Source: Moringa oleifera (Eukaryota; Streptophyta; Magnoliopsida; Brassicales; Moringaceae). Taken from it: 64,000 nt of DNA. Below the pieces are notes generated by a model. It searched no databases, was not told where the DNA came from, and saw nothing but the letters and a program-made list of their open reading frames with translations. This document shows positions 35,301 to 46,770 of this stretch, one piece after another. Every line of letters begins with the position of its first letter. Within the stretch, counting starts at the first letter, position 1. The translations under genes were made by a program, and so were the position numbers. Where the stretch lies: positions 191,001-255,000 of the forward strand of contig JAJFZO010000575.1 in assembly GCA_021397835.1 (NCBI GenBank), in the 5' to 3' direction.

Positions 35301-38300
35301 ATATTTCCTCAATAACATTGATCTATTTGTACGATATGACACCTACAATCGAATCAACTTCGAGATATTCTTACAGGAATTGCATAAGCTATAATCATAC
35401 AAGAATAAAGAGGTTGATTAGAAAGCTACCAATTGTCTAAGCTGCAACAAACACAATTAAATTAAACAAAGTTGACAGAGAAAACCACCTGTGGCAAGGA
35501 ACTAATACCTGTAAAGCAAGAGCAACTGCTTCTTCATGCATGGACATCATGCTGTATATATGAACACAGGCACGCATTCTCTTTTCCTTGAGACAAAGGC
35601 GTAAGGCATACTTGGGATCATAGAAGAATTCGGGTCCATGTTCTGGTCCTTTTCCAAATTTACATTGTAGGAAACGCAAAAGGGAACTATCATCTTCCTA
35701 GTAAACAAAAAAGAAATCAATATGATACAATTTTCACACAAATGCTTGCAAGAATGGGGAGAAATTTAGTAAACAGGAGGAATAAAGAACTACACAAGCA
35801 GTTCGACTGATAGTTCCTGCCCAAAATCAAGTATGAGCATTTCACGAGCCTAATAATAACACCAACTTTGCTTGTTGGAAAATCAAATGCAATGATAAGA
35901 CAGATTTGATTGCAAGTCTTGGATAAAGTGAAAATGACTTCTACAGAAAATTGCATGTTTCTTGAAATCTGCATGTCTCTCTTATTTTTATTTTTATTTC
36001 TTTTTATAAACGTGCATGTCTTAACCCGCTACCCAAGCACCTAATAGACACACATGCTCACAGACGCATGAAGATTAGTAAGGCTTTACTCCAAGCTATG
36101 AGAAACAATATCAAAACAAGGACATAATTAAAGCACTCCAAAGGACCTAACTGAGTAAAATTTTCTTTTTCCCCTTCCTCTTTGCCTCATGATTATAAGA
36201 CTAGAAGCTTTTGACTTCTTGGTAGGAATACTTACAAATTAAGACAAGATTTGCATGCAAAAACCATACAGACTCACAAATGTACATAATGGAAATAAGG
36301 GCAAAGTCACCAAATATTAGAATGCATATGAGAAACAGCAAGCGACTCTCAAAGTTAAGAATAAAAACTTCAACAAATTGAAATCCAAAGCAAATAAACC
36401 TGCTTGGCATATAATGAAAGCAGCAAATTGTGAACCCCTGGATCCTCATTATGCAGACGATGAACACAGAATTCCAAATATTTGATCACTTCATGGGTTT
36501 CATTCCTGTAGATTAAAGACATGATAGAAAGTCATCAAAATTTGTCAGAATATGTAGGAAATCTGACATCCATAATCACTATACAGGAACAGAACTTCTC
36601 AAGTTGATGCTACTGGTATTACTTTTATCAGCCAGAGGATGTAACTGATGATGCAACCATGAAAATGGCCAAGTTCTTTTTGTTCAAGTTTCTAAGATTA
36701 TTTTATTTTCATTTGTTAGGACATCAAGTAGGAGATCTAGAATCTATTTTTTTTTTAACGGAAACAAGGCCATATATTCTATTCATAGCACCAAAATGGT
36801 GCACCCAATTAATAAATATAGTTAGTTAGATTTGGAAATAAAGAACTCTATGATGTCAACTAGCTCCATATCATTTACACAAAAACTACACTTTTCCCAC
36901 ATATACAAAAAAATACAACCACTGGTCACTCGAAACAACTGTAGATGTTTCACTTCCTTCAAAAATACTATTGTTCCTTTCCCTCCAAATTATGTACAAA
37001 ATCAAAAATAGAATCTTCCTAACTGCCTTCCTTTTATCCTTATCCCTATACAGTTCCTTCCATGCCATCAATTTCCCTTTGACAGAACCCATGGTTGCCC
37101 ACGCTAAACCCAGCAATTGAAGAGCAGATTCCCACAATTGCCTAGACCAGAAAGATTTGGTAGACAGATTCCTCACTGCTCTTACACAAAGAACATCAGT
37201 TAACCAGTATGAGTCCTCTCTTCTTCAGATTTTCAATAGTGAGGATTTTTTCATGCCACTCTTCCCACATGAAGAAGGATCCTTACGTGGAGTCCCCACC
37301 CTTCATACAAACTTCCAATTATACTGGTTACCGGCCTCTGCAGATGTTAATGATTTGTAGAACTTCTAACAGAAAATTTCTCACAGCCCTGCTTCCCAGC
37401 TTTAGCCAAGAACAATTCTTCCGTCTCCAGTAGCACACTCACTGACCAATGCAACCTTATTAGCGGCTAATGTGAAGATTGTAGAAAATAAATCACAGAG
37501 TGGCTCATCAACACCATTTATCTGTCCAAACCTTCACACAGCTTCCGTTCCCAACCATGAAACTTACTCTAAGCTAAACTACTCCCAACCTTTTTGTATG
37601 GCCTTCCATACCCCAGTCCCATAGGGATCTGTCCCCTTTTTCGTTGTCATCCTCCATCTTCCTCCCCATACTTTAATACCAGCTCCCTCATCCATAGCCC
37701 TTCCTTCTCTAATATGTATCTCCATAACCATTTTGCTAGTAAGGCCTAGTTAAAAGTCTGAAGTGATTTAATTCCCAATCCTCCCCTGTCCTGTCTATTG
37801 ACTGAGTCACCACCTCCCATCTCACCAAGTGAAACTTGTGATCATTCCCCAAACTACCCTACAGAAACTATCTTTGTAACCTCTCCAATCTAACAGCCAC
37901 CTTCCTAGTAATTGGAAAAATAGGACATGTGATAAATGGGTAGATTAGAGAGAGTAATTTTAATCACATCAAGCCATCCCGCTTTTGATACATAAGCTTT
38001 TCTCCACCCGGCAAGCCATTTCTCCATTTTTCCTATAATGCCATTCCAAACTGCCACCTCCCTCCGTTTAGCACCAAGAGGCGGCAGAGTATTGGAAGGC
38101 TGCCAATCTTACAACCAGTAGCCAGTCAGTAGTAACTTACAATCCATCCCTTCACCACAGTGATGAGTTCACTCTTGGCAATATTCGCCGTCTCAAATCC
38201 TAATAAAATACAACTTAGATGTACGATTTGCTCCTTGTTAGCTCCACAGAACACAACTGTATCATCGACAAACAACAAGAGGGGCTTTAGGGGTTTTAGG

Positions 38301-41300
38301 GATCTAGGAACTTTGATGTCTTCTTTACAGAATTTGGTGTCCTCTCTTTCTTTTTCCCTCTTCTGCTTTTCTTACTCCCTTATTCTTCCCTATCTCTCCA
38401 ATCCTCCTCCTTTCTTCCCCCAATTCTATAAAATCATGGATCATTGCATTGAAATGATTTTGTAAATACAGAACTAGTGTGACCAGTAAAGTCAAGCATA
38501 GCATTCAGCTTAGCTACAACAACTTTGAACAGTCAACTTCACACGGGTGCGTTACACATATTATGACAAGAAAATATTCAAACTCAAGTCCTAATGACAT
38601 GCAAGAAACAGATGAACAGTTAAAAATAAGCATATATTGGTCCACATTACTTTGCATGAGGTTCACTTGAATAATGCATCATTGCAGGAATCAGTTTCCT
38701 TGGGTTGAGATTTTTCGTGGCCATCCATGACTCCACAGTTTCATATGCATCAAGCATGATAAGATCTGAGGCAAACTTGTACTGGAAAGGAGAACATCAT
38801 TAAGTATCTTGCTTGAGTTACAGCTCAAAGACATGACAAAAAACAAACAGAAATCGACAGGCAAAATGTGACAGGGACAAGTGTCATGTTCAGATGCTGG
38901 TGCTTGATTGATACCTGAAGCTCGACTGAAACAGCAGGTTTTTGAAGCACTTCTAATGCTTTCTTCGCTTCTCCTTGCTAAAGGAAACATGAAATACAAC
39001 TGTAAATATTACAGACTGATAAATTATCAATAAAAGATATCTACCCACAATCAGTAAATAACAATGACTGCTCTGATTCCAAGATTAACCAATACATGAC
39101 TTCTCCCTATCATGCCAGGTCCTTTCTTCTATTAATAGCAACACAACTGACATATATATAAACAATAAATGAAGTGGAACTGCAAAAGGTTAAAGTTCCT
39201 AAAAAAACAACATCCTCCCGGTAAAATCCTTTTACTCTGAAGAAAACAAGACCAAGAATAAAGCTTTACGACACATTCTTCAAACATGAAGAGAAAACTC
39301 AATAGAATTATGTCACGCTATTTCAAATATTGTATATGAAAAATTTTAAATTTCAGGAAATAGCTGAATACATCAATAATCAAGATTCTGATCCCACACC
39401 TGAATATAGTGGTGAATTACGATTTCAAACTGCTCCTTCAGGCTAGCAAAAAACACCAATTCTTCAACCCTACCATAACTGCAGGAAAAAGGAAAAGACA
39501 AAAGCTTACCTCAGTATGCTTTTAAATGACAAAAAAGCAAGATAATAACATTCAAAAAGAAAGTCTTGAATGCATTACAAAAAAATTGAAAATATAAGGA
39601 TAAGAAAGTGACACAAACTGCACTGATATGTCGAACGGAGAAGTAAGAAAAAAATGATATTAGTAGGTGAAGAGGCAAACAAGTACAGCAGGCACTGTTA
39701 GTGAATTAAATGAAAATTTACCTCTCTAAAAGTCTCATTGTAGTTGCCTCATCCAAAACATCTTTGCAGTCACTTAAGAAAGCGCGGAATTCTTTAATGA
39801 TTAATTGATACTCTGAATTACGATTCTCTAAAGCATTATCATCCTCCAAAAGTAGCCGATTAATCTAAAGAAATGGAATGACAAAATCTGATATTAAATC
39901 ATCAATGTAACTTATCAGTTATGCTTCATAACTTCCTGCTTAAAGAAGCAGATTCAACAAGGCATCCCAAAGCCTTCTATCATAATATTGGAGGCAAGAG
40001 ACAAAGTAAATAGGCAGCCAGGCTATTCATCCAAGTGAGACACACAGAAAGAGGCAAAACCTTGTCCAGGTACAATTCAGTTGCCCATGTGGATATCATT
40101 GTTATTTGGCATTTGTCATCCTTTGTAAGATTATCAAGCTTCCGCAATAAAAATGTTCTTAAAGCATCCTGCATACCAAGCAAAGTGAAATGGTGAATGC
40201 ACACAATGAACTCTGAAATCAGGCAATATTACTAGAAATTCTTGTCTTTGTTGACCAATCCCCTTAAAACATTTTGATAGTCCCAGAGACAAAAGGTATA
40301 AATTGTATGCTGAGAACTCAACCAAGAAGCTGTGCAGAGATCTACGTCCTGTCAAGCTAGTTGAATATTCAAGTAATGAACGTGAAGGAACATCGAAAAA
40401 TTTGTTGCAGGAAATATAACTTAAGGCATATTGCAAGTAAATGAATGTGACCTATGAATTATATCTTAGTAAAGCAGAAAGCATGAATGATGTGCCAATA
40501 CCTGTTCGCTTATGCTAATGAACTTCAAGGTGACCTCCTCAAAAGATAATATAAAGTTGATCTGGAAAAGATTCCCTCATCAGTTAAGCAAAACAAGCAT
40601 CTGAATCATAAATGCAAAATAAGAATCAGGAGGAAAATCATATATAAGTGTCAGGAAGAAGATGAGTCCTGTCCTTTCTAATGATCAAAAACTTTTTGGC
40701 TTATAACCAGTAGCATATTGCACTGGCCCAAGTTAATTGCTGATTTTGAATGAACAGCAAATTTTCAGTGAATTAGACTCTGAAATCTGAATGATCATGC
40801 ATGCTGATGCTCTCAAGGTCTATCACCAGCAGTGAAATATGTAAGATAAACAGCAGGATGTCTTTGCAGTGATTCCATCAACATGCTCATTAGAAACTTA
40901 GCAACAGAATTGATAAATTGCCAACATAAATAAAAAAACAGCCACATTATATGATCAAAGAAATGGAGATTTCACTTTTGCGTAGAATGATGCCGATCGG
41001 AGGAAGTCTTTGGAAGCAAACGCAGCTTCAGCCTACAACACAGATTACTCCAGTTACACAAAGTCTACGTATAACAAGATTCTGTATGCAAAACAAAAGT
41101 ATGCAACCTTAAGGCAGCAGTTCATATGACTGCAACCAGAAACCACATTAGATGTCTATAACTGATTGGACATTACTTTTAGCTGCAGATTAGAGATAAC
41201 TTTGATGATATTTCTCTTAATTGCATTTTACGTAGATTAGACATGACCTGAACTAAATATACTTGGTCTCTCTGGAGTGGGTCACGACAATTTGCCAAAG

Positions 41301-44300
41301 CTGCAGCATAATCTTTCATGTCCAGATACACCTTCCACATATCTCGGCCTTCGTCATTGATAGACACCTAAAATATGTTCACAATTCAGGATCTGGCAAG
41401 AAAGATAAAAATATGCTTTCTGGCAAGACCAATAACAGAAAAGATGAAGTCATTGTAAAATGCAAACCTGAAAGATAGAGTGCTGGTCATAGGCGTAGAA
41501 TAGCCCTGCAGTGGCATCACTACATAACCCAATTATACCTCTTGAAACTGACTCTGATGTTTGATCAAACTGTAGTTCTTCAATGATTTGCTCACTGATC
41601 CTATTTACAACCTATGTAACATTCAGAGAACTTTTTGAGCAGAACATTCAGAAAACACAGCAACCATAAGAGCTAAAGACAGGTCACATGCATTGGATAT
41701 GAAATAAATAAAATAAATAAGTATAAATTATTCATTCTCAACAAGATCTTAACAGCATAAAAGAGAAAGATGTAAAAGAAAAATTACATGAAAATTATTA
41801 TATGAACAACAGTGCAGAAAAAAGACTTAAAGTGAAAAAGGAACCTTAGCACCAACATAGATTTAGTAACAATTAAAAGATAGACACATTTATTGCAACA
41901 CACCTTAACCTTGTTCCCAATAAGAAGTAAGAAATGAAATTCAGACACTGCCATAGAACTCGGTTTGACTACTTCAGCACCTTCAGACAATTTTGAGTAG
42001 TCTAAAAGAGCCTTGTTCTCCACAAAGTTTTCATCACCGTTTGGATAACTACCAAATAATTGACAATAAACCATCATGAGTAAAGAATTTATACCAAAAT
42101 TAAGTCTTAAATGAACAGGAACCAGAACACCACACACCAAGGAAGTATGAGAAACAAATAAAATTTATTCTTTGAGAAGACAAAATGACAATTGCAAGAA
42201 TATTCACTGTTCTCTTTTCATGCATTAGACTTATAGGAAGAAAAGATCAGGACTATATCCTAACCTGTGCTGAGCTCCAAAATTAAGGCCACCATGATAG
42301 ATACCTGCTCCTGAAAGCCATGCAAAATGCACAGCTCGTCTTTGCTTGATAAAGAAATGAAGTTCACTGAAAGAAAGACGTAACATCAGAAATTAAAATT
42401 CAGAAAGCTCAAAGATATACTGCCATATATAGTTCACCTGACATCGTAAAAGCAATGACAATAAAAGTGATGACCATTTTTCCATTATGCATGTGCATTT
42501 CCAATAACATAGATCCAGAAGACAGAGGAACTTGCCTGTTTGGTATTTCACCAGGAAGTTCCATGAAATGCACTGCACGATCTTTATAACTAGTAAAAAC
42601 AGCCTGGAGGCACAAACCAGCAGTAGGCAAAAAATTTTAAATTACAAGACTACAGCCTCAAGAAAGAAAGAAAAAAGGGTTATATACCAACGATTAATAG
42701 TCTAAATTTGTGGATAATGGTCTCATCGTAGAAGTAAAACTCAGAAAAACACACATAACAGGACCAATTTCTTATTACCATGCAGAAAATGATACTTGAT
42801 TGACATAATATGCCATATGCATACAACATGAAAAAATAGCTATGTAAAGGAAAACTGCTATGCACAAACAAGTAGCTTTAGAAGATAAACGGTTGTGGGA
42901 AAAAGGAGAGTCCAGATCATACACTACATAGGATTCAAGCTCTTCCATTGATAAAAAGAATTTGAAACTATAACCTTACTCGTACGGCACCCCCACTCAG
43001 ATAGCAGTTTAAACATTCAACATGTTAACCACATCAATCATGTATTTCTGGACTAATGCACATATTCACATAATTTGTCCAGAACAGGTATGAGAGCTTC
43101 ACTTACATCCAATGATCCAATTCCAGTATAAGAATAAAGCCGCGTGGGAGTAACAGCCATCACGTAATATCTCATTCCGTTACTTATGCTAGCTGTTTCC
43201 ATCTGGACATAAAGAGCTCCAAAGTGGTAAATATCATAGACATGGTTAATAAATTCCAATTCAGAAAAAAACAAAAAAACAAAGCTGTAGTTTGGCTCCT
43301 AATGCAAAAGAAACTAATGCTAAGGCTGCATTTCATTCCACATGTCAGCTGCAGCCACTGGATCATTATCACCTTATCCAATCAGAATAATTGAGGAACT
43401 AGAGCTATACCTACAAAACATGGTTTCAACCGTTATATAAGTCACGTTAGCTTATCATGTATAATAACTTTGAACATCCTAAGGAAACTGTTTAGTAACT
43501 TCTTTAGCTCAGTAATATGGAAGCGGGAAATGTACATGGGCATAAAGTAACTACAAAAAAAGGAGTTTGACAATTGAAAGCATCTCAAAATAAGATTCTT
43601 TTAAATAAAAAAAGGAAAAACGAGTACTTGCAAACCCATGAAAGCCTCTGGAAGTTCCGTTAATTCAAATAAAAACTTCATGTGTTTCTCCCTCTTGTCC
43701 TTCTCATCAACTGCAATCTCAAAAAGTTGGCCATTATCCGTACCAAGAATGACCTCCTTCGTAGAAGCTGTATTTGAAGAAATACATACGATAACAATTA
43801 AGTCAAATGTATAACCTCAACCTTTAATTCATCAAACAAGAACAAGGAAATAATTAAGTGATAACCTTCGGTTATCTGTTGTCTATTCCATGCAACAGCA
43901 TTCACAACAAGACCTCTAAATCTGCTTAATAAACGGGGCTTGGTCCACTTTGCATGAGTGTAGTAAGTATCAGCTCCTCCACTACCAACAACTGTAGCAA
44001 TGCAGTGGCTACCTCCAGGATCAACGAAAACTCGGTGGATCGATTGTTCCCCAGTTCTACCGGCAGAGAGATCAATATCTACAGTTTTAAATGGAAAAAC
44101 AAGAATTAAACAAAGATTAAGGATGTAAATAAAGCACAACTGTGAACTCACAAATTAGACTTAAAGGAATACTAGATTAAATTTAAGCTCTAGCCACATT
44201 CTAGCTGATCTCAAAACTCTCGCACAAGCCATTAGAATCAAAGACCCACAGAAGGATTATTTAACATCAAGTAAAGCTTTGTTATGGCCACTTCATTAAA

Positions 44301-44533
44301 CAATCTAGCCCACAGAGAGTATTGCTAAGAAAGAATCAATCAAAATAAACAATGACAGGAGAGCATGTACCAGAAGAATCTCCAACCCCAAAATCATGTC
44401 TGATAACCCATCCTTTACTTGTTCCCAGTACAATTACATCATTCCCAGCTGCCATACATGTAATGACGCCGCGCCCCTTAGCAGCATATCTCTCAAGAAG
44501 ATCTACTGTAAATACCTGCCTCCCTGGATCCAT
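32311..44533 (-). CDS. VPS18: VPS18 / Pep3 homologue, subunit of the HOPS and CORVET tethering complexes
   Basis: Core subunit of the class C Vps complex that tethers endosomes and vacuoles before fusion. Twenty-three coding exons: 44533-44371, 44078-43866, 43767-43628, 43202-43107, 42603-42536, 42366-42265, 42048-41904, 41611-41468, 41367-41248, 41032-40976, 40561-40502, 40168-40061, 39864-39722, 39478-39400, 38977-38915, 38781-38651, 36505-36400, 35697-35509, 34974-34747, 34143-33988, 33562-33401, 32962-32846, 32484-32311. Total 2964 bases, 987 aa, near the 988 I recall for Arabidopsis; every phase agrees. The N-terminal half is the Pep3/Vps18 beta-propeller (DLLERYAAKGRG, GNDVIVLGTSKGWVIRHDFG, GMRYYVMAVTPTRLYSYTG, MELPGEIPN). 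The alpha-solenoid (clathrin-repeat type) follows (NETHEVIKYLEFCVHRLH, FFYDPKYALRLCLKEKR, LWLMVAKHVIKQEKG). A C-terminal RING has C836-x2-C839, C870-G-H872-x2-H875-x2-C878, and C943-P-F-C946, split by a coiled-coil insert. Intron 5 is GC-AG; intron 16 holds a LINE relict. Confidence 0.96.
35245..35268. repeat. (GA)n microsatellite in VPS18 intron 18
   Basis: Uninterrupted GAGAGA run in the intron between 34975 and 35508. Confidence 0.8.
36749..38310 (-). mobile_element. Decayed LINE (non-LTR retrotransposon), 3' part, in VPS18 intron 16
   Basis: Reading the minus strand, three frames together give the C-terminal half of a plant LINE reverse transcriptase. The catalytic FVDDTVVFCGANKEQI lies at about 38275-38220. 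Then come AGWRKAYVSKAGWLDVIKIT and LSNLPIYHMSYF (about 38010-37930), RQDRGGLGIKSLQTFN (about 37800-37760) with ALLAKWLWRYI, and further on SFWSRQLWESALQLLGLAW and ILYIIWRERNNSIFEG (about 37165-36955), matching the zinc-binding RT-terminal (zf-RVT) region. Many frameshifts and stops show it is dead. A T-run at about 36749-36759 is the poly(A) end on the minus strand. The 5' end is truncated near the catalytic motif; 38310-38470 could be other inserted DNA. It explains most of this 2145-base intron. Confidence 0.85.
42367..42535 (-). other. GC-AG intron (VPS18 intron 5)
   Basis: Exon 5 ends AACAG at 42536 and the intron begins gcaagt. The next exon begins T-GAA-CTT after ttcag. AG plus T gives the Ser of the conserved IPNSELHFF, so phase and family sequence force the GC donor. 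AG/GCAAGT is the known consensus for GC-AG introns handled by the major spliceosome. Confidence 0.85.
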
Positions 44534-46200
44534 CTTTGTCAAGCTAAACAAGTCCTGAATCCTACACAGTAATTCAAATTTTACCCAAAAAAAAATGTAT
44601 GTTTGCTAATGCAAAGATAAATTAAATATAGATAAACAATTCAAGATGAAGTATCCAAACTGTCACTAGCACCAAGGGAGTTCTGCATTGGCCAAGTAAA
44701 ATTCCCATGCAGCTAGTGCCTAGCAATCACATTTTCAATTGAATGTACACTCAACTCTAAAGCAACTGCAATTTGCTATGTTGAAGTATGAAAGACATGC
44801 ATGTCGCTCTAAAATGAGACAAATTAAAAAAGAATACAATTTTGATTGAAGTATTTATCCCTTGCTTGGTAAAGAAACCTGCAAACCAAAAGATTAAGAC
44901 ATCCTTGGCACCAAAACTTACTCAACCAACATGCTACATTGATCAACTCTCCCACTATCCCACCACAGCCTGCATTACCGTTTCCTGATTTTTTTTTTTC
45001 TCTAGATAATAAGGCCATTCACTCTACTGATTTTAATCCTAGTTGATCACCACTTCAATTCTCCCAAGGAATCCATGAATTGCAATCTTTTATATGTTAA
45101 AATGATTGCTATCTTCGTAAATAGCTGCAAATCAAATTACCATCTAAAGCATCCAAACACATATTTAACAGATTGTTGAAGTTGAAATATCATAGCACTA
45201 AATGAAAATCTATCAATTTTTATCAGCAATCAAAGAGAAGAGGAAAACCAGAAATTGACCAACATAGCAATAAACACCAAAAATGAAGATAAAGAAAATG
45301 AATCCATACTCATGAACCTAACGTCCTGAGAAGACTAGATCAATTTGGCAGCATATGGTGTCAATGAAGGCTTCATGTAGAGGCAACACCCATTAAATCG
45401 ACTGATCGAGTCCTTGCCGAATCTTGGCCTCTGTGTCCTGTAGCCTAGGTTCTTCTTCTCGTCCTGAAGAGCCCCACAAGTCGTTGTTGGTCTTCTTTGG
45501 CTATCTCTGTTTGTTAACTCTGTGGCATCTTCCCAAGAGATGCAAAAATAAACAAAACTGATTAAGATCTGGTATTGAATTTGGATTGCTGGGGCAAGGA
45601 AGAAGTGAATCCAGACTGCAGCATGGCCAGAGTTTTTCACATATGCCACAAATTTCCCGTTTTTATTGCTTTACGTGAAAGGGAGTGCAGAGCAAGAGAA
45701 AAGGAAAAAAGTTGAGGCGTAGAGAGAAAAACACAGATAAAAGTTCAGGAAACCAGGAGCTATCCAAGATGAGTAGCCGGATTGTCCACAAAGAAGGCAA
45801 CAATTGATGCCACTGGCGACGACTAACGGGGAGAGTGATGGAGAAGTCAGTGCAGGAGCAGAGTTACAGATTTATTTTGAACAATTGGACTTTTGGGTAC
45901 TGAATTAAAATCATCAATTTAAAGCCGGGCTCTTTCATTTTCATTTTTTTTTGGGGGGTTAAAAAAGAGAGGCTTGATTGGATTAGTTGATCATCTAAAT
46001 TGTTAACAAATAACAGTCAGATTTTTTAAGCTTACTACTTATATATATCGATTGAAGCGATTTGTCAAAACGAGTGGACTCACCCCCCACAATTCACAGC
46101 AAATTTTCTCATAATCCATGGTATATTTGATATCTTACCTCCAATTCACCTGTTCACCGGTTGAACAGCGCGCTTCTGCTTTCCTGGTACATGCAAGTAT
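44534..46200 (-). other. VPS18 leader region (probable 5' UTR intron) and promoter
   Basis: No coding exon precedes 44533. An acceptor-like ggattcag directly before GACTTGTTTAGC suggests the leader is spliced, with the first exon probably near 45500-45800. An open frame at 45335-45649 shows no family similarity and is best read as leader or intron. The region upstream of about 45900 is shared with the divergent gene at 46771. Confidence 0.4.
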
Positions 46201-46513
46201 GCAACAGAAACAGAGTGGCCCTGGCTTTAAACGACATCGTCTCTTCGCATTACCAATTAGCTAATGGCGATTTCCATGGCTTGCTGCTCCACCGGAGAAG
46301 GCACCATCGTACCGGAGTCCGATGAGGCCCAAAGTAAACAATGGGCCGCATCAGGAAGAACACGCTCCTTGATGGGCCCTGAATCAGGGCGGTTCAGTAA
46401 CGGCCTAATCGTACTTATTACTGGTGGCAAAACATTAAAACCTCTAACAGGTTTGCTATTTATTTCATTCATCAGTTAACCTTTAAATCAAATCGGAGCG
46501 TCTATACTGTGGG

Positions 46514-46535
46514 AGCCGTTTATCATAGAACGGCT
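46514..46535. promoter_or_regulatory. Inverted pair of AACGG cores upstream of the 46771 gene
   Basis: AGCCGTT, an 8-base spacer, then AACGGCT: perfect 7-base inverted arms. Each arm carries AACGG, the core of the mitosis-specific activator (MSA) bound by three-repeat MYB factors in plant G2/M genes. It could also form a small hairpin. Confidence 0.45.
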
Positions 46536-46545
46536 GAGATTTCAA

Positions 46546-46569
46546 CCCCCCCCCCCCCCCCCTCCCCCC
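46546..46569. repeat. Poly(C) tract
   Basis: Seventeen consecutive C, one T, then six C. The minus strand is a G-run able to form quadruplex structures. It lies about 200 bases upstream of the start codon at 46771 and is also prone to assembly length error. Confidence 0.9.
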
Positions 46570-46593
46570 GGCCCCTTCCAACGTCTACTTTTC

Positions 46594-46605
46594 TGCCAAC
46601 GGTCA
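46594..46605 (+). promoter_or_regulatory. MSA-like element
   Basis: TGCCAACGGTCA fits the MSA consensus YCYAACGGYYA at ten of eleven positions. It lies 166 bases upstream of the 46771 start codon. Another TAACGGCCT core occurs at 46398-46406. Confidence 0.5.
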
Positions 46606-46770
46606 AATAATCTGAAAAAAGAAAAAAATACGCACGTAATTCGATATATCTCTCCAATCTTTTCTCTCTATCCAATAGCTGTCCCAAGACGCCCAAACTA
46701 GACACAGAAAAACCACTGCTGATCTTGTTCACTGTCAAGAAACAGATCAATTATACTCATTATCTGAAAA

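Noticed and set aside
36886..37176. 96-codon minus frame as a host gene
   Set aside because: It is the terminal part of the decayed LINE reverse transcriptase.
45335..45649. 104-codon minus frame upstream of VPS18
   Set aside because: No start context, family match or conserved feature; it sits in the expected spliced leader of VPS18.
46264..46479. 71-codon frames on both strands upstream of the 469-aa gene
   Set aside because: Open on both strands by chance in a GC-richer stretch; the region is better explained as promoter.
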